This document shows positions 1 to 7,547 of a stretch of 9,503 nt of DNA, one piece after another (position 1 is the stretch's first letter; each line of letters begins with the position of its first letter). The notes below the pieces were generated by a model. That model saw only the letters and a list, made by a program, of their open reading frames with translations, ran no database searches and was not told where the DNA came from. The DNA lies in assembly GCA_017390125.1 (NCBI GenBank), contig JAFPCT010000181.1:1-9503 (forward strand), written 5' to 3'. The stretch is from Treponema sp. (GTDB lineage Bacteria > Spirochaetota > Spirochaetia > Treponematales > Treponemataceae). A program made the translations under genes and the position numbers.

Positions 1-90
1 AATGAATCTTTTACCATAGAAAAGAGTTCAACAGAAAGCAGTTCAGATGAACTAGTTGTTGTTCATGATGTATTTGAAGAATACGTCTGA
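1..90 (+). CDS. Possible C-terminal end of a gene entering from the left (partial)
   Basis: The frame starting at base 1 is open for 29 codons and ends at TGA (88-90). The translated tail is acidic and serine-rich, starting NESFTIEKSS and ending VFEEYV, which looks like a soluble protein tail. If real, it converges with the minus-strand foldase gene and overlaps its last 39 bases. An open stretch of this length is expected by chance fairly often, and the start lies outside the window, so this is only a candidate. No function can be assigned. Confidence 0.28.
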   Translation, partial: NESFTIEKSSTESSSDELVVVHDVFEEYV

Positions 91-1536
91 AAGATTGTTT
101 ACAAGTTTAGGGCTTGAAAGCAATGCTGCCTGTGCAGATGCTGCGTCATAATTTGTAAGCTCGTCTTTCAAAGCTTCCTGAGGAATCGGGTTCTCAGGTT
201 TTACATTGTCCTTGTTGAGCTTAAGAACAAGGATGTTTCTTCCGTTTACAACAGGTTCTGAAATTTCTCCGCTCTTAAGGCTGATGGCTGCTTTGATGAA
301 AGCTTCGTTTGTTGAGGCTCCTGAAAGTCCGTCAAGGCTTGTATTGAGCTTGTTCATTACAGAAAGGTCGCCGTAGTTTACAGGGAAAGCCGGAACGTCA
401 ACTTTCTTTGCGTTGAACTGAGATACAGCGGCGTTGAATGACTTTTCTTTTGCCGCTGCAGCAAATTTCTTTGCGCGCTCTGTGTAGTAGTTTTCAATTA
501 CGCTGAATTCGTTTGCTGTAAGGTAGCTGTATACAGTGTTGATTACAGAAGAATCCTTGAAATCCGGCTGAACTGCTTCTGAGTCTGCGCGGAAAATTGT
601 ATAGCCTACAGTTGTTTTTACAGGAGCGCTAACTGCGTCTACTGCAAGAGTCTTGATTGTCTCAAAGTCATCTTTGTTCTCAAGGAACTTTTCAATCTGG
701 TACTGGTATTTGTTGTTGATTTTTCCAGAATCAGTTGATGCATAAGATTTGTTTGAATACTGTGTTACAGCATCTGCGAATGTAATTTCATTGTTTGCGA
801 TTCGTTTTGCAACTGATTCAGCTTTTACCTTGTCGTCAACAGTGATAACTGAAAGGTCGAATTTTACGAACTTGTCTGCATTTGCCTTTCCGTAAGCAAC
901 TTTTTCGCTTTCCGGGTATTCATTCATATTGAATACTGCAAGGCTGAAGCTTCTCTGTTTTTCACCCATTTTTTCGATGAAAGCTGTCTCTGAGTCAGAA
1001 AGCTTGAGTCCGTAAAGTGATTTTTTTCCGAAAGGTGTCTGACCGCCGAAAGAATCTTCGGCATATCGCTGGGTTGTAAGTGTTGCGGCAAGCTCATTGC
1101 GCATGTCTTCTACCTGTGCAGGTCTTTCGTTCAATGCGATTTTATATAATTTTGATGAGTAGTTTCCTGTTTCATCTGTAAAGTAAGGCATGAGCGCACG
1201 GTTTACGGCTGTTTTCGGAACCTTGTAACCGCTCTTCTGTACTGCTTTTTTTGCGGCAAGCTGGGTTACAGTTGAGTTGAAAGCATAGCTGAAGATGTAG
1301 TAGTAGTTTGAATTGTTGATTTCTACGCCCTGATTCTTATAGTAGTCTGCGTAGCGGGCAACATAGTTTGCAAAGTCTGTATTCTGCTCGTAACGGATTT
1401 CTGTTCCGTCGTAGCTGCCGAATGCAGGCATGCGCTTCTGTGCTTTTCCGCCTGAAAAAATAGGTACAAGAACAAAGATAAAGGCTGCGATGAGCAGGAT
1501 TACCAGTGAACCGATTGTGTAGACACTTCTTTTCAT
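52..1536 (-). CDS. Membrane-anchored SurA/PpiD-like periplasmic folding factor, histidine-free
   Basis: The 494-residue protein starts with a basic residue and a hydrophobic segment (about 8-28, LVILLIAAFIFVLVPIF), so it is probably an uncleaved inner-membrane anchor with the rest in the periplasm. Residues about 40-165 resemble the helical SurA N-terminal chaperone domain. Residues about 225-320 follow the parvulin (PpiC) pattern, with an FADAVTQYS helix and a final VSAPVKTTVGYTIF strand. A second parvulin-like end, LKSGEISEPVVNGRNILVLK, lies at about 420-440. The catalytic histidines expected near the first strand and in the GYHI-type strand are absent, and I find no His, Cys or Trp in the whole protein. 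This suggests a chaperone that helps outer-membrane or secreted proteins fold, much like the PpiD group. The start is supported by a GAGG site 10 bases upstream. It lies 38 bases after the transporter gene and may be co-transcribed with it. Confidence 0.82.
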   Translation of the reverse strand: MKRSVYTIGSLVILLIAAFIFVLVPIFSGGKAQKRMPAFGSYDGTEIRYEQNTDFANYVARYADYYKNQGVEINNSNYYYIFSYAFNSTVTQLAAKKAVQKSGYKVPKTAVNRALMPYFTDETGNYSSKLYKIALNERPAQVEDMRNELAATLTTQRYAEDSFGGQTPFGKKSLYGLKLSDSETAFIEKMGEKQRSFSLAVFNMNEYPESEKVAYGKANADKFVKFDLSVITVDDKVKAESVAKRIANNEITFADAVTQYSNKSYASTDSGKINNKYQYQIEKFLENKDDFETIKTLAVDAVSAPVKTTVGYTIFRADSEAVQPDFKDSSVINTVYSYLTANEFSVIENYYTERAKKFAAAAKEKSFNAAVSQFNAKKVDVPAFPVNYGDLSVMNKLNTSLDGLSGASTNEAFIKAAISLKSGEISEPVVNGRNILVLKLNKDNVKPENPIPQEALKDELTNYDAASAQAALLSSPKLVNNLSDVFFKYIMNNN

Positions 1537-1546
1537 TTTTTTATTT

Positions 1547-1550
1547 CCTC
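1547..1550 (-). promoter_or_regulatory. Ribosome binding site of the SurA/PpiD-like gene
   Basis: On the minus strand GAGG is followed by an A/T-only spacer of 10 bases and then ATG (1536-1534). It is the only purine-rich match in the 38-base gap and fixes the start. Confidence 0.6.
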
Positions 1551-1574
1551 ATTTTTTTTATTTCATATAGAAAA

Positions 1575-2957
1575 TTAATCTATATTATCACGAGAATAAG
1601 AATAAGTAAAGAAACCCGGGCAGAAAACCCTGAGGGGCAGGATGATGCCGCGGAAGGTTAATTCTGCCGCCATGGCGAACCAAATGCCCGGAAGCTGGAA
1701 CCGGCTCACAAGCAGAAGCGAGAGTCCGAGCCTTACAATCCACAGGCTTACAAGATTCAGTATGCTTGGAACGAAGGTGTCTCCTTTTCCCCTTAGGATT
1801 CCGTTGCAGATTATGGAAGCCCCGAAAAATGGTTCGGCAAAAAGTTCGATTCGGAGGACCTTTATTGACAGGACCTGGATTTCTGGATCAGGGGTGAGCA
1901 TTCTGAACACGAAGGGGCATATGAAGTACATGATTATGCCGGTTATTGCCGTTACGGACATTCCCAGAAGAATTGTCAGTATGGAAAAGGATTTTACAAG
2001 GTCTTTACGTCCTGCTCCTGTACTTTGTCCGGTTAAGGTTGTGGCGGCTCCCTGAATTCCGTATGCAGGCATGTAGCACAGGGCTTCTGCTGTAACGGCA
2101 AAACTGTTCGCTGAGAGGGCGGCTGCACCAAGGGGAGCTATTATCTTTGTTACGGCTACCAGAGCTCCTGTAAACGCAACCTGTTCGACGGCCACAGGAA
2201 GGGCAAGCCTCAGCGCCTTTCCGGTTATGCAGCCGCTGTCTGCCAATGGACGAAATTTGAGCAGCGACAGAGTCTCTGACTTTATTGCGGAAAAATAGAT
2301 GAAGATTGCGGCGATGAGCAGGGCGCTTGCTGAGCTTCCAAGAGCCGCTCCTTTTACGCCCATGTTCAGGAATCTTATGAAAATTACGTTGAATAGTGCG
2401 TCTGAAAGGCAGAGCAGGGTGTTCAGTATGCCGGGAATTTTCATGTTTCCGCTGCACTGAAGCATTCCGCCCATGAGGGTAATCATCATGTACAGCGGAG
2501 TTGAAAGTCCGAAAATCAAAAAATATACGGCTGCTTCATGCCGAATTTCATTTCCTGCTCCAAGCCAGAGCGGAAGCTGGTTTGCTGTAAATGCGGAAAG
2601 CGCCGCAAGAATTACAGAAAAAAGGAGGCATGTTCTGATTGCCTTAAAGAAAATCATCTTTGCCTGTTCCTTGCTGCCGCTTCCCACCGCATGTGCTGCC
2701 TGAACGGTGAATCCTATGCAGAGTGCGTTTGAAAGGCTTCCTAAAACCCAGGTGGGGGGAGCCGAAAGTCCGATTGCCGCAGAGGCGTTTGCTCCCAGAT
2801 GCCCTACCATAGCGGCATCAATATACTGCATTACTATTGAAGAGATTTGAGAAAGTATTCCCGGAATGCTGAGGGCCACTGCAAACTTCATTTTGCGGCT
2901 GAGAGAAAATACCGGATTCTGCCTGATGAGTTCTGCAAGGTCAAAGTTGTCCTTCAT
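1575..2957 (-). CDS. MATE-family multidrug/Na+(H+)-coupled efflux transporter
   Basis: This is a polytopic inner-membrane protein of 460 residues, with roughly twelve hydrophobic segments in two related halves, as usual for the family (about 450-480). The first half begins FAVALSIPGILSQISSIVMQ and continues with DAAMVGHLG, the typical MATE helix 1 region. The second half restarts at LRLALPVAVEQVAFTGALVA with a matching SANSFAVTAEALCYMPAYG stretch and then GQSTGAGR. Such proteins export cationic drugs, dyes or metabolites in exchange for Na+ or H+; the substrate cannot be read from sequence. The frame also opens at an ATG at 3002, adding MSKSYLFKFYAIIFF. I prefer the ATG at 2957 because the extension is AT-rich, covers the divergent promoter area and is not typical of the family. 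Neither start has a good Shine-Dalgarno site. It diverges from thrA. Confidence 0.9.
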   Translation of the reverse strand: MKDNFDLAELIRQNPVFSLSRKMKFAVALSIPGILSQISSIVMQYIDAAMVGHLGANASAAIGLSAPPTWVLGSLSNALCIGFTVQAAHAVGSGSKEQAKMIFFKAIRTCLLFSVILAALSAFTANQLPLWLGAGNEIRHEAAVYFLIFGLSTPLYMMITLMGGMLQCSGNMKIPGILNTLLCLSDALFNVIFIRFLNMGVKGAALGSSASALLIAAIFIYFSAIKSETLSLLKFRPLADSGCITGKALRLALPVAVEQVAFTGALVAVTKIIAPLGAAALSANSFAVTAEALCYMPAYGIQGAATTLTGQSTGAGRKDLVKSFSILTILLGMSVTAITGIIMYFICPFVFRMLTPDPEIQVLSIKVLRIELFAEPFFGASIICNGILRGKGDTFVPSILNLVSLWIVRLGLSLLLVSRFQLPGIWFAMAAELTFRGIILPLRVFCPGFFTYSYSRDNID

Positions 2958-3007
2958 GAAAAAAATGATAGCATAAAATTTGAATAAATACGACTTTGAC
3001 ATTCTTA

Positions 3008-3036
3008 TTGTAAAAGATAGATTATTTTATTAGAAT
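3008..3036 (+). promoter_or_regulatory. Candidate sigma-70 type promoter of the thrA operon
   Basis: TTGTAA (3008-3013; 4 of 6 consensus bases) is followed after 17 bases by TAGAAT (3031-3036; 5 of 6). It lies 32 bases before the thrA start, in the only upstream gap. The short leader leaves no room for a threonine leader peptide plus attenuator, and none is visible. Confidence 0.45.
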
Positions 3037-3058
3037 AACTGCATATTTTTAAATAGAT

Positions 3059-3063
3059 AGAGG
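3059..3063 (+). promoter_or_regulatory. Ribosome binding site of thrA
   Basis: AGAGG lies 5 bases before the ATG at 3069 and supports that start, which directly begins the conserved kinase strand LTLKFGGTS. Confidence 0.65.
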
Positions 3064-3068
3064 TTTTT

Positions 3069-5573
3069 ATGCTTACACTTAAATTTGGTGGCACTTCAAT
3101 GGCTAATGCAGACCGCATGCTTGGTTCTGCAGACATTATTATCAACAGAGCTAATGAAGACAGGCTCAGTGTTATTGTTTCAGCAGTTGCAGGGGTTTCA
3201 AACTCTCTTCAGGCTGCTATCGATGCTTGTACCACCGGAACCTCTAGCGAAACCTTTGTTCAGAATCTCAAGAAAATCCACCGGGACATCTGTCTCGAAC
3301 TTCAGTCAAAAGTTGATGGTTTTGATGCTGAGAAAGTCTTTGCTTCAATTGAACCTAATTTTGTAGAACTTGAAAGACTCCTTTCCGGCATAGCTTCTTT
3401 CGGTGAATGCCCGGACACAGCTTACTGCCGCGTAATGGGAATGGGTGAGCTCCTTTCAGCTCCGATCATGGAAGCAATCCTTCGTGCAAAAAAACAGAGC
3501 GTCATTTTCCTTGATTCCCGAAAGTTCCTGTTTACGACAGGCAATCAGAAAGAAGGTGAGGCTGATTACGGCCGCACTTCAGAAGCATTGCTTTCATACC
3601 GTGACGGCGAAAGACAGAGCCAGACTCACATCCTTCTTTTCCCTGGTTTCGTATGTTCATGGATCGGAGGAAGCGGCAAGGAACCTGTAATGGGTCTTCT
3701 CGGACGAAACGGTTCTGACTTCTCTGCCGCAATCATCGGCTCCTCACTTGGCGTAAAACGCGTTGAATTCTGGACAGATGTAGACGGCGTTTACACTGCA
3801 GATCCTCGTGTTGTAAAGGATGCCATCCTTGTTGATGACATGACATACGAGGAAGCAATGGAGCTCTCATTCTTCGGTTCCAAAGTTCTTCACCCGAAAA
3901 CTCTTGCACCTCTTCAGGCAAAAGGCATTGAGGCATGGAGCTTGAACAGCCACAATCCTAAGGCACGCGGTACACGCATTGGAAAGGGACCTTTTGAGAG
4001 CCGTACAAAAACTTCAATCTGCGGTGTATCTGCCCTTAAGAAAGTCTCAATGATTTCTGTTGGTGGAACAGGAATGAGGGGACGCAAGGGAATGGCAAGC
4101 AGAATCTTCAATGCTGTTTCTGCCGCAGGTTCTTCTGTACTTTTGATTACTCAGTCATCTTCTGAATATACGATTTCTTTCTGTGTTCGTGATGCAGAAG
4201 CCGCTGCAGTTCGCGATGCTCTTGCAAAAGAGTTTGAACTTGAGATTCGTGAAAAAATTATCGATGAAATCGGTGTAAAAACAGAATGTGCAATCATCTC
4301 TGTGGTAGGTGACGGCATGATCCGCAACCGTGGCGTTGCATCAAGCTTTACGAATGCCCTTGCCTCACAGGACGTAAACATCAAGGCTATTGCACAGGGT
4401 TCTTCTGAGCGCTGTATTTCTGCTGTAATCAACGGAAAGTTTGCCGACATAGCTGTTCGTGCCGTTCATCAGTTCTTCTTCAACACAGCCCAGACAATTG
4501 AAGTGTTTGCATTTGGTGCCGGAACAATCGGCGGTACAATGATTGACCAGATTTACCAGCAGCATGACAAGCTCCTTAAGCAGAATGTTGACGTACGGGT
4601 TCTTGCAATTACAACTATTGACGGAATGAACCTTAAGGAAGACGGCCTCGACCTTTCTAACTGGCGAGAGGACATGAAAAAGCCTATGTTTGCTTTCGGA
4701 CCTTCAAACGTGGACGACATCATCAAATTCGTAAAGGAAAAGAAACCTTTGAATCCTGTATTTGTTGACTGTACCGCTTCATATGATTTGCCGGACCGCT
4801 ACCTTGATATCTTGAATGCAGGAATGAGCATCGCTACACCTAACAAACGCGCTAACTCAAAGACAATGGATTTCTACAAGGCTTTGCGTACTACTGCTAA
4901 CAAGATGCACCGCCGCTTCCTTTATGAGACAAACGTTGGTGCAGGACTTCCTATCATTGATACTCTTCAGAACCTCTATAAATCCGGAGATAAGCTTGAA
5001 AGTTTCAACGGAATCATGTCAGGTTCTCTTTCATACATTTTCGGAAAACTGGATGAGGGCGTTCCTTTCAGTAAGGCTGTTCTTGAGGCAAAGGAGCTCC
5101 GCTATACAGAACCGGATCCTCGTGACGACTTGAACGGTATGGATGTTGCCCGCAAGGGACTTATCATTGCCCGCGAGTCTGGCTACGAGCTTGAGCTTGA
5201 GGACATTACAATGTACAAGGTATTCCCGGAAGGATTTGATGCTTCTGGTACAGTAGAGGAATTCCTTAAGAAACTTCCAGAGGTTGATGATTACTTTGCA
5301 AAGAAGATTGCTGACCTTAAGAAAGAAAACAAGGTTCTTCGCATGGGTGCCACAATCAAGGACGGAAAGGTTTCTGTCGGCATGATGGAAGTTGGTCCAG
5401 AGGATCCTTTGTACAGCGTAAAAGGCGGAGAAAATGCATTCGTATTCTATACAGAACGCTACAAGCCGATTCCCCTTACTGTACGCGGTTACGGAGCAGG
5501 TGCAGGTGTAACAGCTGCCGGTGTATTCGGTGATGTGCTCCGCACTGTTTCTTTCAACCCTTCAAACGACTAA
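3069..5573 (+). CDS. thrA: Bifunctional aspartate kinase / homoserine dehydrogenase I
   Basis: This cytosolic enzyme of 834 residues (E. coli ThrA is about 820) phosphorylates aspartate and, later in the same pathway, reduces aspartate semialdehyde to homoserine, feeding threonine, methionine and, through the kinase step, lysine. The kinase half (about 1-310) starts with KFGGTSM (5-11) and has GRNGSDFSAA and WTDVDGVYTADPR. Two ACT domains follow, starting about 327 (SVGGTGM) and 410 (SVVGDGM), and are the expected threonine sensors. The dehydrogenase half has the nucleotide-binding loop FGAGTIGG (482-489), then GIMSGSLSYIFGKLDEG and LRYTEPDPRDDLNGMDVARK (678-697), which hold the catalytic acidic and lysine residues of the family. 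The ending VRGYGAGAGVTAAGVFGDV is also typical. It is complete, with no damage seen. First gene of a three-gene run, 18 bases before the next. Confidence 0.97.
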   Translation: MLTLKFGGTSMANADRMLGSADIIINRANEDRLSVIVSAVAGVSNSLQAAIDACTTGTSSETFVQNLKKIHRDICLELQSKVDGFDAEKVFASIEPNFVELERLLSGIASFGECPDTAYCRVMGMGELLSAPIMEAILRAKKQSVIFLDSRKFLFTTGNQKEGEADYGRTSEALLSYRDGERQSQTHILLFPGFVCSWIGGSGKEPVMGLLGRNGSDFSAAIIGSSLGVKRVEFWTDVDGVYTADPRVVKDAILVDDMTYEEAMELSFFGSKVLHPKTLAPLQAKGIEAWSLNSHNPKARGTRIGKGPFESRTKTSICGVSALKKVSMISVGGTGMRGRKGMASRIFNAVSAAGSSVLLITQSSSEYTISFCVRDAEAAAVRDALAKEFELEIREKIIDEIGVKTECAIISVVGDGMIRNRGVASSFTNALASQDVNIKAIAQGSSERCISAVINGKFADIAVRAVHQFFFNTAQTIEVFAFGAGTIGGTMIDQIYQQHDKLLKQNVDVRVLAITTIDGMNLKEDGLDLSNWREDMKKPMFAFGPSNVDDIIKFVKEKKPLNPVFVDCTASYDLPDRYLDILNAGMSIATPNKRANSKTMDFYKALRTTANKMHRRFLYETNVGAGLPIIDTLQNLYKSGDKLESFNGIMSGSLSYIFGKLDEGVPFSKAVLEAKELRYTEPDPRDDLNGMDVARKGLIIARESGYELELEDITMYKVFPEGFDASGTVEEFLKKLPEVDDYFAKKIADLKKENKVLRMGATIKDGKVSVGMMEVGPEDPLYSVKGGENAFVFYTERYKPIPLTVRGYGAGAGVTAAGVFGDVLRTVSFNPSND

Positions 5574-5582
5574 TACCAAAGT

Positions 5583-5586
5583 GAGG
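5583..5586 (+). promoter_or_regulatory. Ribosome binding site that decides the aroF-pheA start
   Basis: GAGG is followed by GTG (5586), ATG (5589) and ATG (5592) in the same frame. The GTG overlaps the site itself and the first ATG is only 2 bases away. The ATG at 5592 has a normal 5-base gap, so it is the best start. Confidence 0.6.
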
Positions 5587-5591
5587 TGATG

Positions 5592-7535
5592 ATGGTAATC
5601 GTTCTTAAAAAAGACATTTCTGAGACCGACAAAAAACGCATAAAGGATTTTTTAGGCGAAAAAAACTTCAAGACAAATGAAGTGCCGGGGGAAGAAGCTA
5701 CCATCATCGCCGCAGTAGGGCAGCTTAAAATTGACCCTTCTGATGTTACAATTCTGCCCGGCGTTGAGAAAGTCATTCCGATTTCAAAGGGATATAAGCT
5801 TGCGAGCCGGGAATTCAATCCTGTAAATACTATTGTTGAGCTCTCTTCTTCTTTTGGACAGAAGATAAGGGTCGGCGGACAACGTATTGTTGCCATTGCC
5901 GGACCTTGTGCTGTTGAGGAAAGGGACCGCATGTTTGAGATTGCTGCTGAAGTAGCAAGAAGCGGTGCCTGTATGCTCCGGGGCGGAGCCTATAAGCCTC
6001 GTACAAGTCCTTATTCATTTCAGGGACTTGGAGAAGAGGGCGTAAAAATGCTCAAGGAAGCTGGTGATAAATACGCTCTTCCTGTTGTCACTGAAATAGT
6101 TGCTTCCGAACATCTTTCAATAATGAAAAAATACGGCGTCGACGTGCTTCAGATTGGTGCCCGCAACATGCAGAATTTTGACCTTTTGAAAGAGGTCGGA
6201 AAATCAAAGATTCCTGTAATTCTGAAGCGCGGTTTGTGCGCAACTCTTGAAGAGTGGCTCATGAGCGCGGAATACCTTCTTTCTTCCGGCAGTGAGAACG
6301 TCATTCTCTGTGAGCGGGGAATCCGTACATACGAAAAGGCAACCCGCAATACTCTTGACCTTTCGGCTGTTCCTGTTTTGAGAAGCATGACTCATCTTCC
6401 TATAATCGTTGACCCGAGCCATGCGGTGGGAATCAGGGATAAAATTGCTCCTATGGCCCTTGCCGCTGTTGCTGCCGGCGCAGACGGAATTATTGTGGAA
6501 GTTCACAACTGTCCTGAAAAGGCTGTGAGCGACGGACCTCAGGCACTGCTTCCGGGAATGTTCGACAAGCTTATGCACGACATAGAAGCTCTTGCTCCTG
6601 TAGTTGGAAAACATGTCGTTCATGTGCGAAGTACTGCCGTTCAGCCTGCTTCTGAAAAAGGACAGAAGGCTTCTGATACAAAAGTATGCGCATACAGCGG
6701 AAAACGAGGTGCATACGCAGAGCAGGCCGTAGGACGCTATTTTGATGGAGAAGTAAAGGCAAAGCCGGTGGATTCTTTCCGGGAAATTTTTCAGGCTGTG
6801 CTTTCCGGAGAGGCAGACTACGGAATGGTTCCGATTGAAAACTCTCTTGCCGGTTCGGTATATCAGAATTACGACAACCTTTCAAAATATGATGACGTTT
6901 CTATTGTAGGAGCACTTCACTTAAGGATTCAGCATGCGCTGCTTGCTCCAAGGGGAACAACTCTTTCTTCAATAAAGAAGGTATATTCCCATCCGCAGGG
7001 ATTTGCTCAGTGCTCAAAGTTCCTTTCGGCCCATACATGGGAAAAAATAGATGCGGTTTCGACTGCTACAGGCGCAAAAATTGTTTCTGATTACGGAACA
7101 AAGGATAATGCTGCGATCGCCAGTGCAATTACAGCAAAGTATTACAATCTGGAAATCCTTCAGGAAGACGTTCAGGATGACCCGCGGGATTATACTAGAT
7201 TTGTAATTATTTCTGCCAATGACCGCAAAAATGGTGTACAATCAGAATGTAGGGAGCCGAATATGGCTACCTTCATGTTCTCTATAGAAAACAGGGCAGG
7301 AGTTTTGTATGAATGTCTGGGTGTGTTCCAGAAATTCGGACTGAGCCTTTCCCGCCTTGAAAGCCGTCCGCGTCAGGGGGAGCCGTGGCATTACTGGTTC
7401 TACGCTGATGCAGAGCTTAATGGGAAAAATCAGCAGAGTGCGGAATACGTGTTTGGTGTGCTTGAGGAATTAAAAAAATCTGTTGAAGAAATCCGCCTTC
7501 TCGGCGTATATTCTGAAGCGGGTTACAGCATATAA
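5592..7535 (+). CDS. Fused DAHP synthase (AroF/Thermotoga type) and prephenate dehydratase
   Basis: A 647-residue fusion of the first step of the aromatic pathway with a late phenylalanine step. Residues 1-75 form an ACT/ferredoxin-like regulatory domain as in Thermotoga maritima DAHP synthase, ending KGYKLASREF. The synthase barrel spans about 92-342, with KPRTSPYSFQGLGE, KRG, and the four expected metal ligands C106 (AGPC), H277 (DPSH), E303 (IVEVH) and D314 (SDG). It condenses PEP and erythrose 4-phosphate. A Ser/Gln/Lys-rich linker (about 343-363) leads to the dehydratase (364-543), with GAYAEQA, VPIENSLAGSV, SHPQGFAQC and the catalytic TRF (535-537), which makes phenylpyruvate from prephenate. 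A C-terminal ACT domain (about 558-640) has the Phe-site motif ESRP (590-593). No chorismate mutase part is present. Both catalytic halves look intact. It lies 12 bases before ilvN and is probably in the thrA operon, feedback-controlled by Phe and possibly Tyr. Confidence 0.95.
   Translation: MVIVLKKDISETDKKRIKDFLGEKNFKTNEVPGEEATIIAAVGQLKIDPSDVTILPGVEKVIPISKGYKLASREFNPVNTIVELSSSFGQKIRVGGQRIVAIAGPCAVEERDRMFEIAAEVARSGACMLRGGAYKPRTSPYSFQGLGEEGVKMLKEAGDKYALPVVTEIVASEHLSIMKKYGVDVLQIGARNMQNFDLLKEVGKSKIPVILKRGLCATLEEWLMSAEYLLSSGSENVILCERGIRTYEKATRNTLDLSAVPVLRSMTHLPIIVDPSHAVGIRDKIAPMALAAVAAGADGIIVEVHNCPEKAVSDGPQALLPGMFDKLMHDIEALAPVVGKHVVHVRSTAVQPASEKGQKASDTKVCAYSGKRGAYAEQAVGRYFDGEVKAKPVDSFREIFQAVLSGEADYGMVPIENSLAGSVYQNYDNLSKYDDVSIVGALHLRIQHALLAPRGTTLSSIKKVYSHPQGFAQCSKFLSAHTWEKIDAVSTATGAKIVSDYGTKDNAAIASAITAKYYNLEILQEDVQDDPRDYTRFVIISANDRKNGVQSECREPNMATFMFSIENRAGVLYECLGVFQKFGLSLSRLESRPRQGEPWHYWFYADAELNGKNQQSAEYVFGVLEELKKSVEEIRLLGVYSEAGYSI
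7252..7265 (+). promoter_or_regulatory. Possible internal ribosome binding site and start at the ACT domain
   Basis: Inside the fusion gene, GGGAG (7252-7256) stands 6 bases before an in-frame ATG (7263), which begins MATFMFSIENRAG, the first strand of the C-terminal ACT domain. A protein started here would be a free 90-residue ACT domain. The spacing equals that of the true starts nearby. TACAAT (7237-7242) just upstream resembles a -10 box but lacks a -35 partner. It could be coincidence. Confidence 0.25.
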
Positions 7536-7537
7536 GT

Positions 7538-7541
7538 GAGG
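7538..7541 (+). promoter_or_regulatory. Ribosome binding site of ilvN
   Basis: GAGG lies 6 bases before the ATG at 7548. It is set in the same AAGTGAGG-like context as the preceding gene. An in-frame GTG at 7536 overlaps the site and is therefore not the start. Confidence 0.65.
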
Positions 7542-7547
7542 AAAATT

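Noticed and set aside
1..17. Start of a further minus-strand gene at the ATG 17-15
   Set aside because: Only six codons are visible and no ribosome site precedes it.
1642..2055. Open frame on the + strand inside the transporter gene
   Set aside because: It lies fully opposite a clear MATE gene and its translation has no protein-like pattern; a shadow frame.
2958..3002. Longer N-terminus of the MATE transporter from the ATG at 3002
   Set aside because: No ribosome site, atypical extra residues and overlap with the promoter area favour the ATG at 2957, but the longer form is not excluded.
3003..3068. Threonine leader peptide and attenuator, or riboswitch, before thrA
   Set aside because: The gap is 66 bases, with no short Thr/Ile-rich frame, no hairpin plus T tract and no room for a known riboswitch.
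5586..5591. GTG (5586) or ATG (5589) as start of the DAHP synthase fusion
   Set aside because: GTG overlaps the GAGG site and the ATG at 5589 is only 2 bases from it; 5592 has normal spacing.
7232..7242. Internal promoter around TACAAT inside the fusion gene
   Set aside because: The base triplet before it is not an extended -10 and the -35 region matches poorly; mentioned only as context for the internal start.
7536..7547. GTG at 7536 as start of ilvN
   Set aside because: It overlaps the GAGG site; the ATG at 7548 gives the usual IlvN N-terminus.
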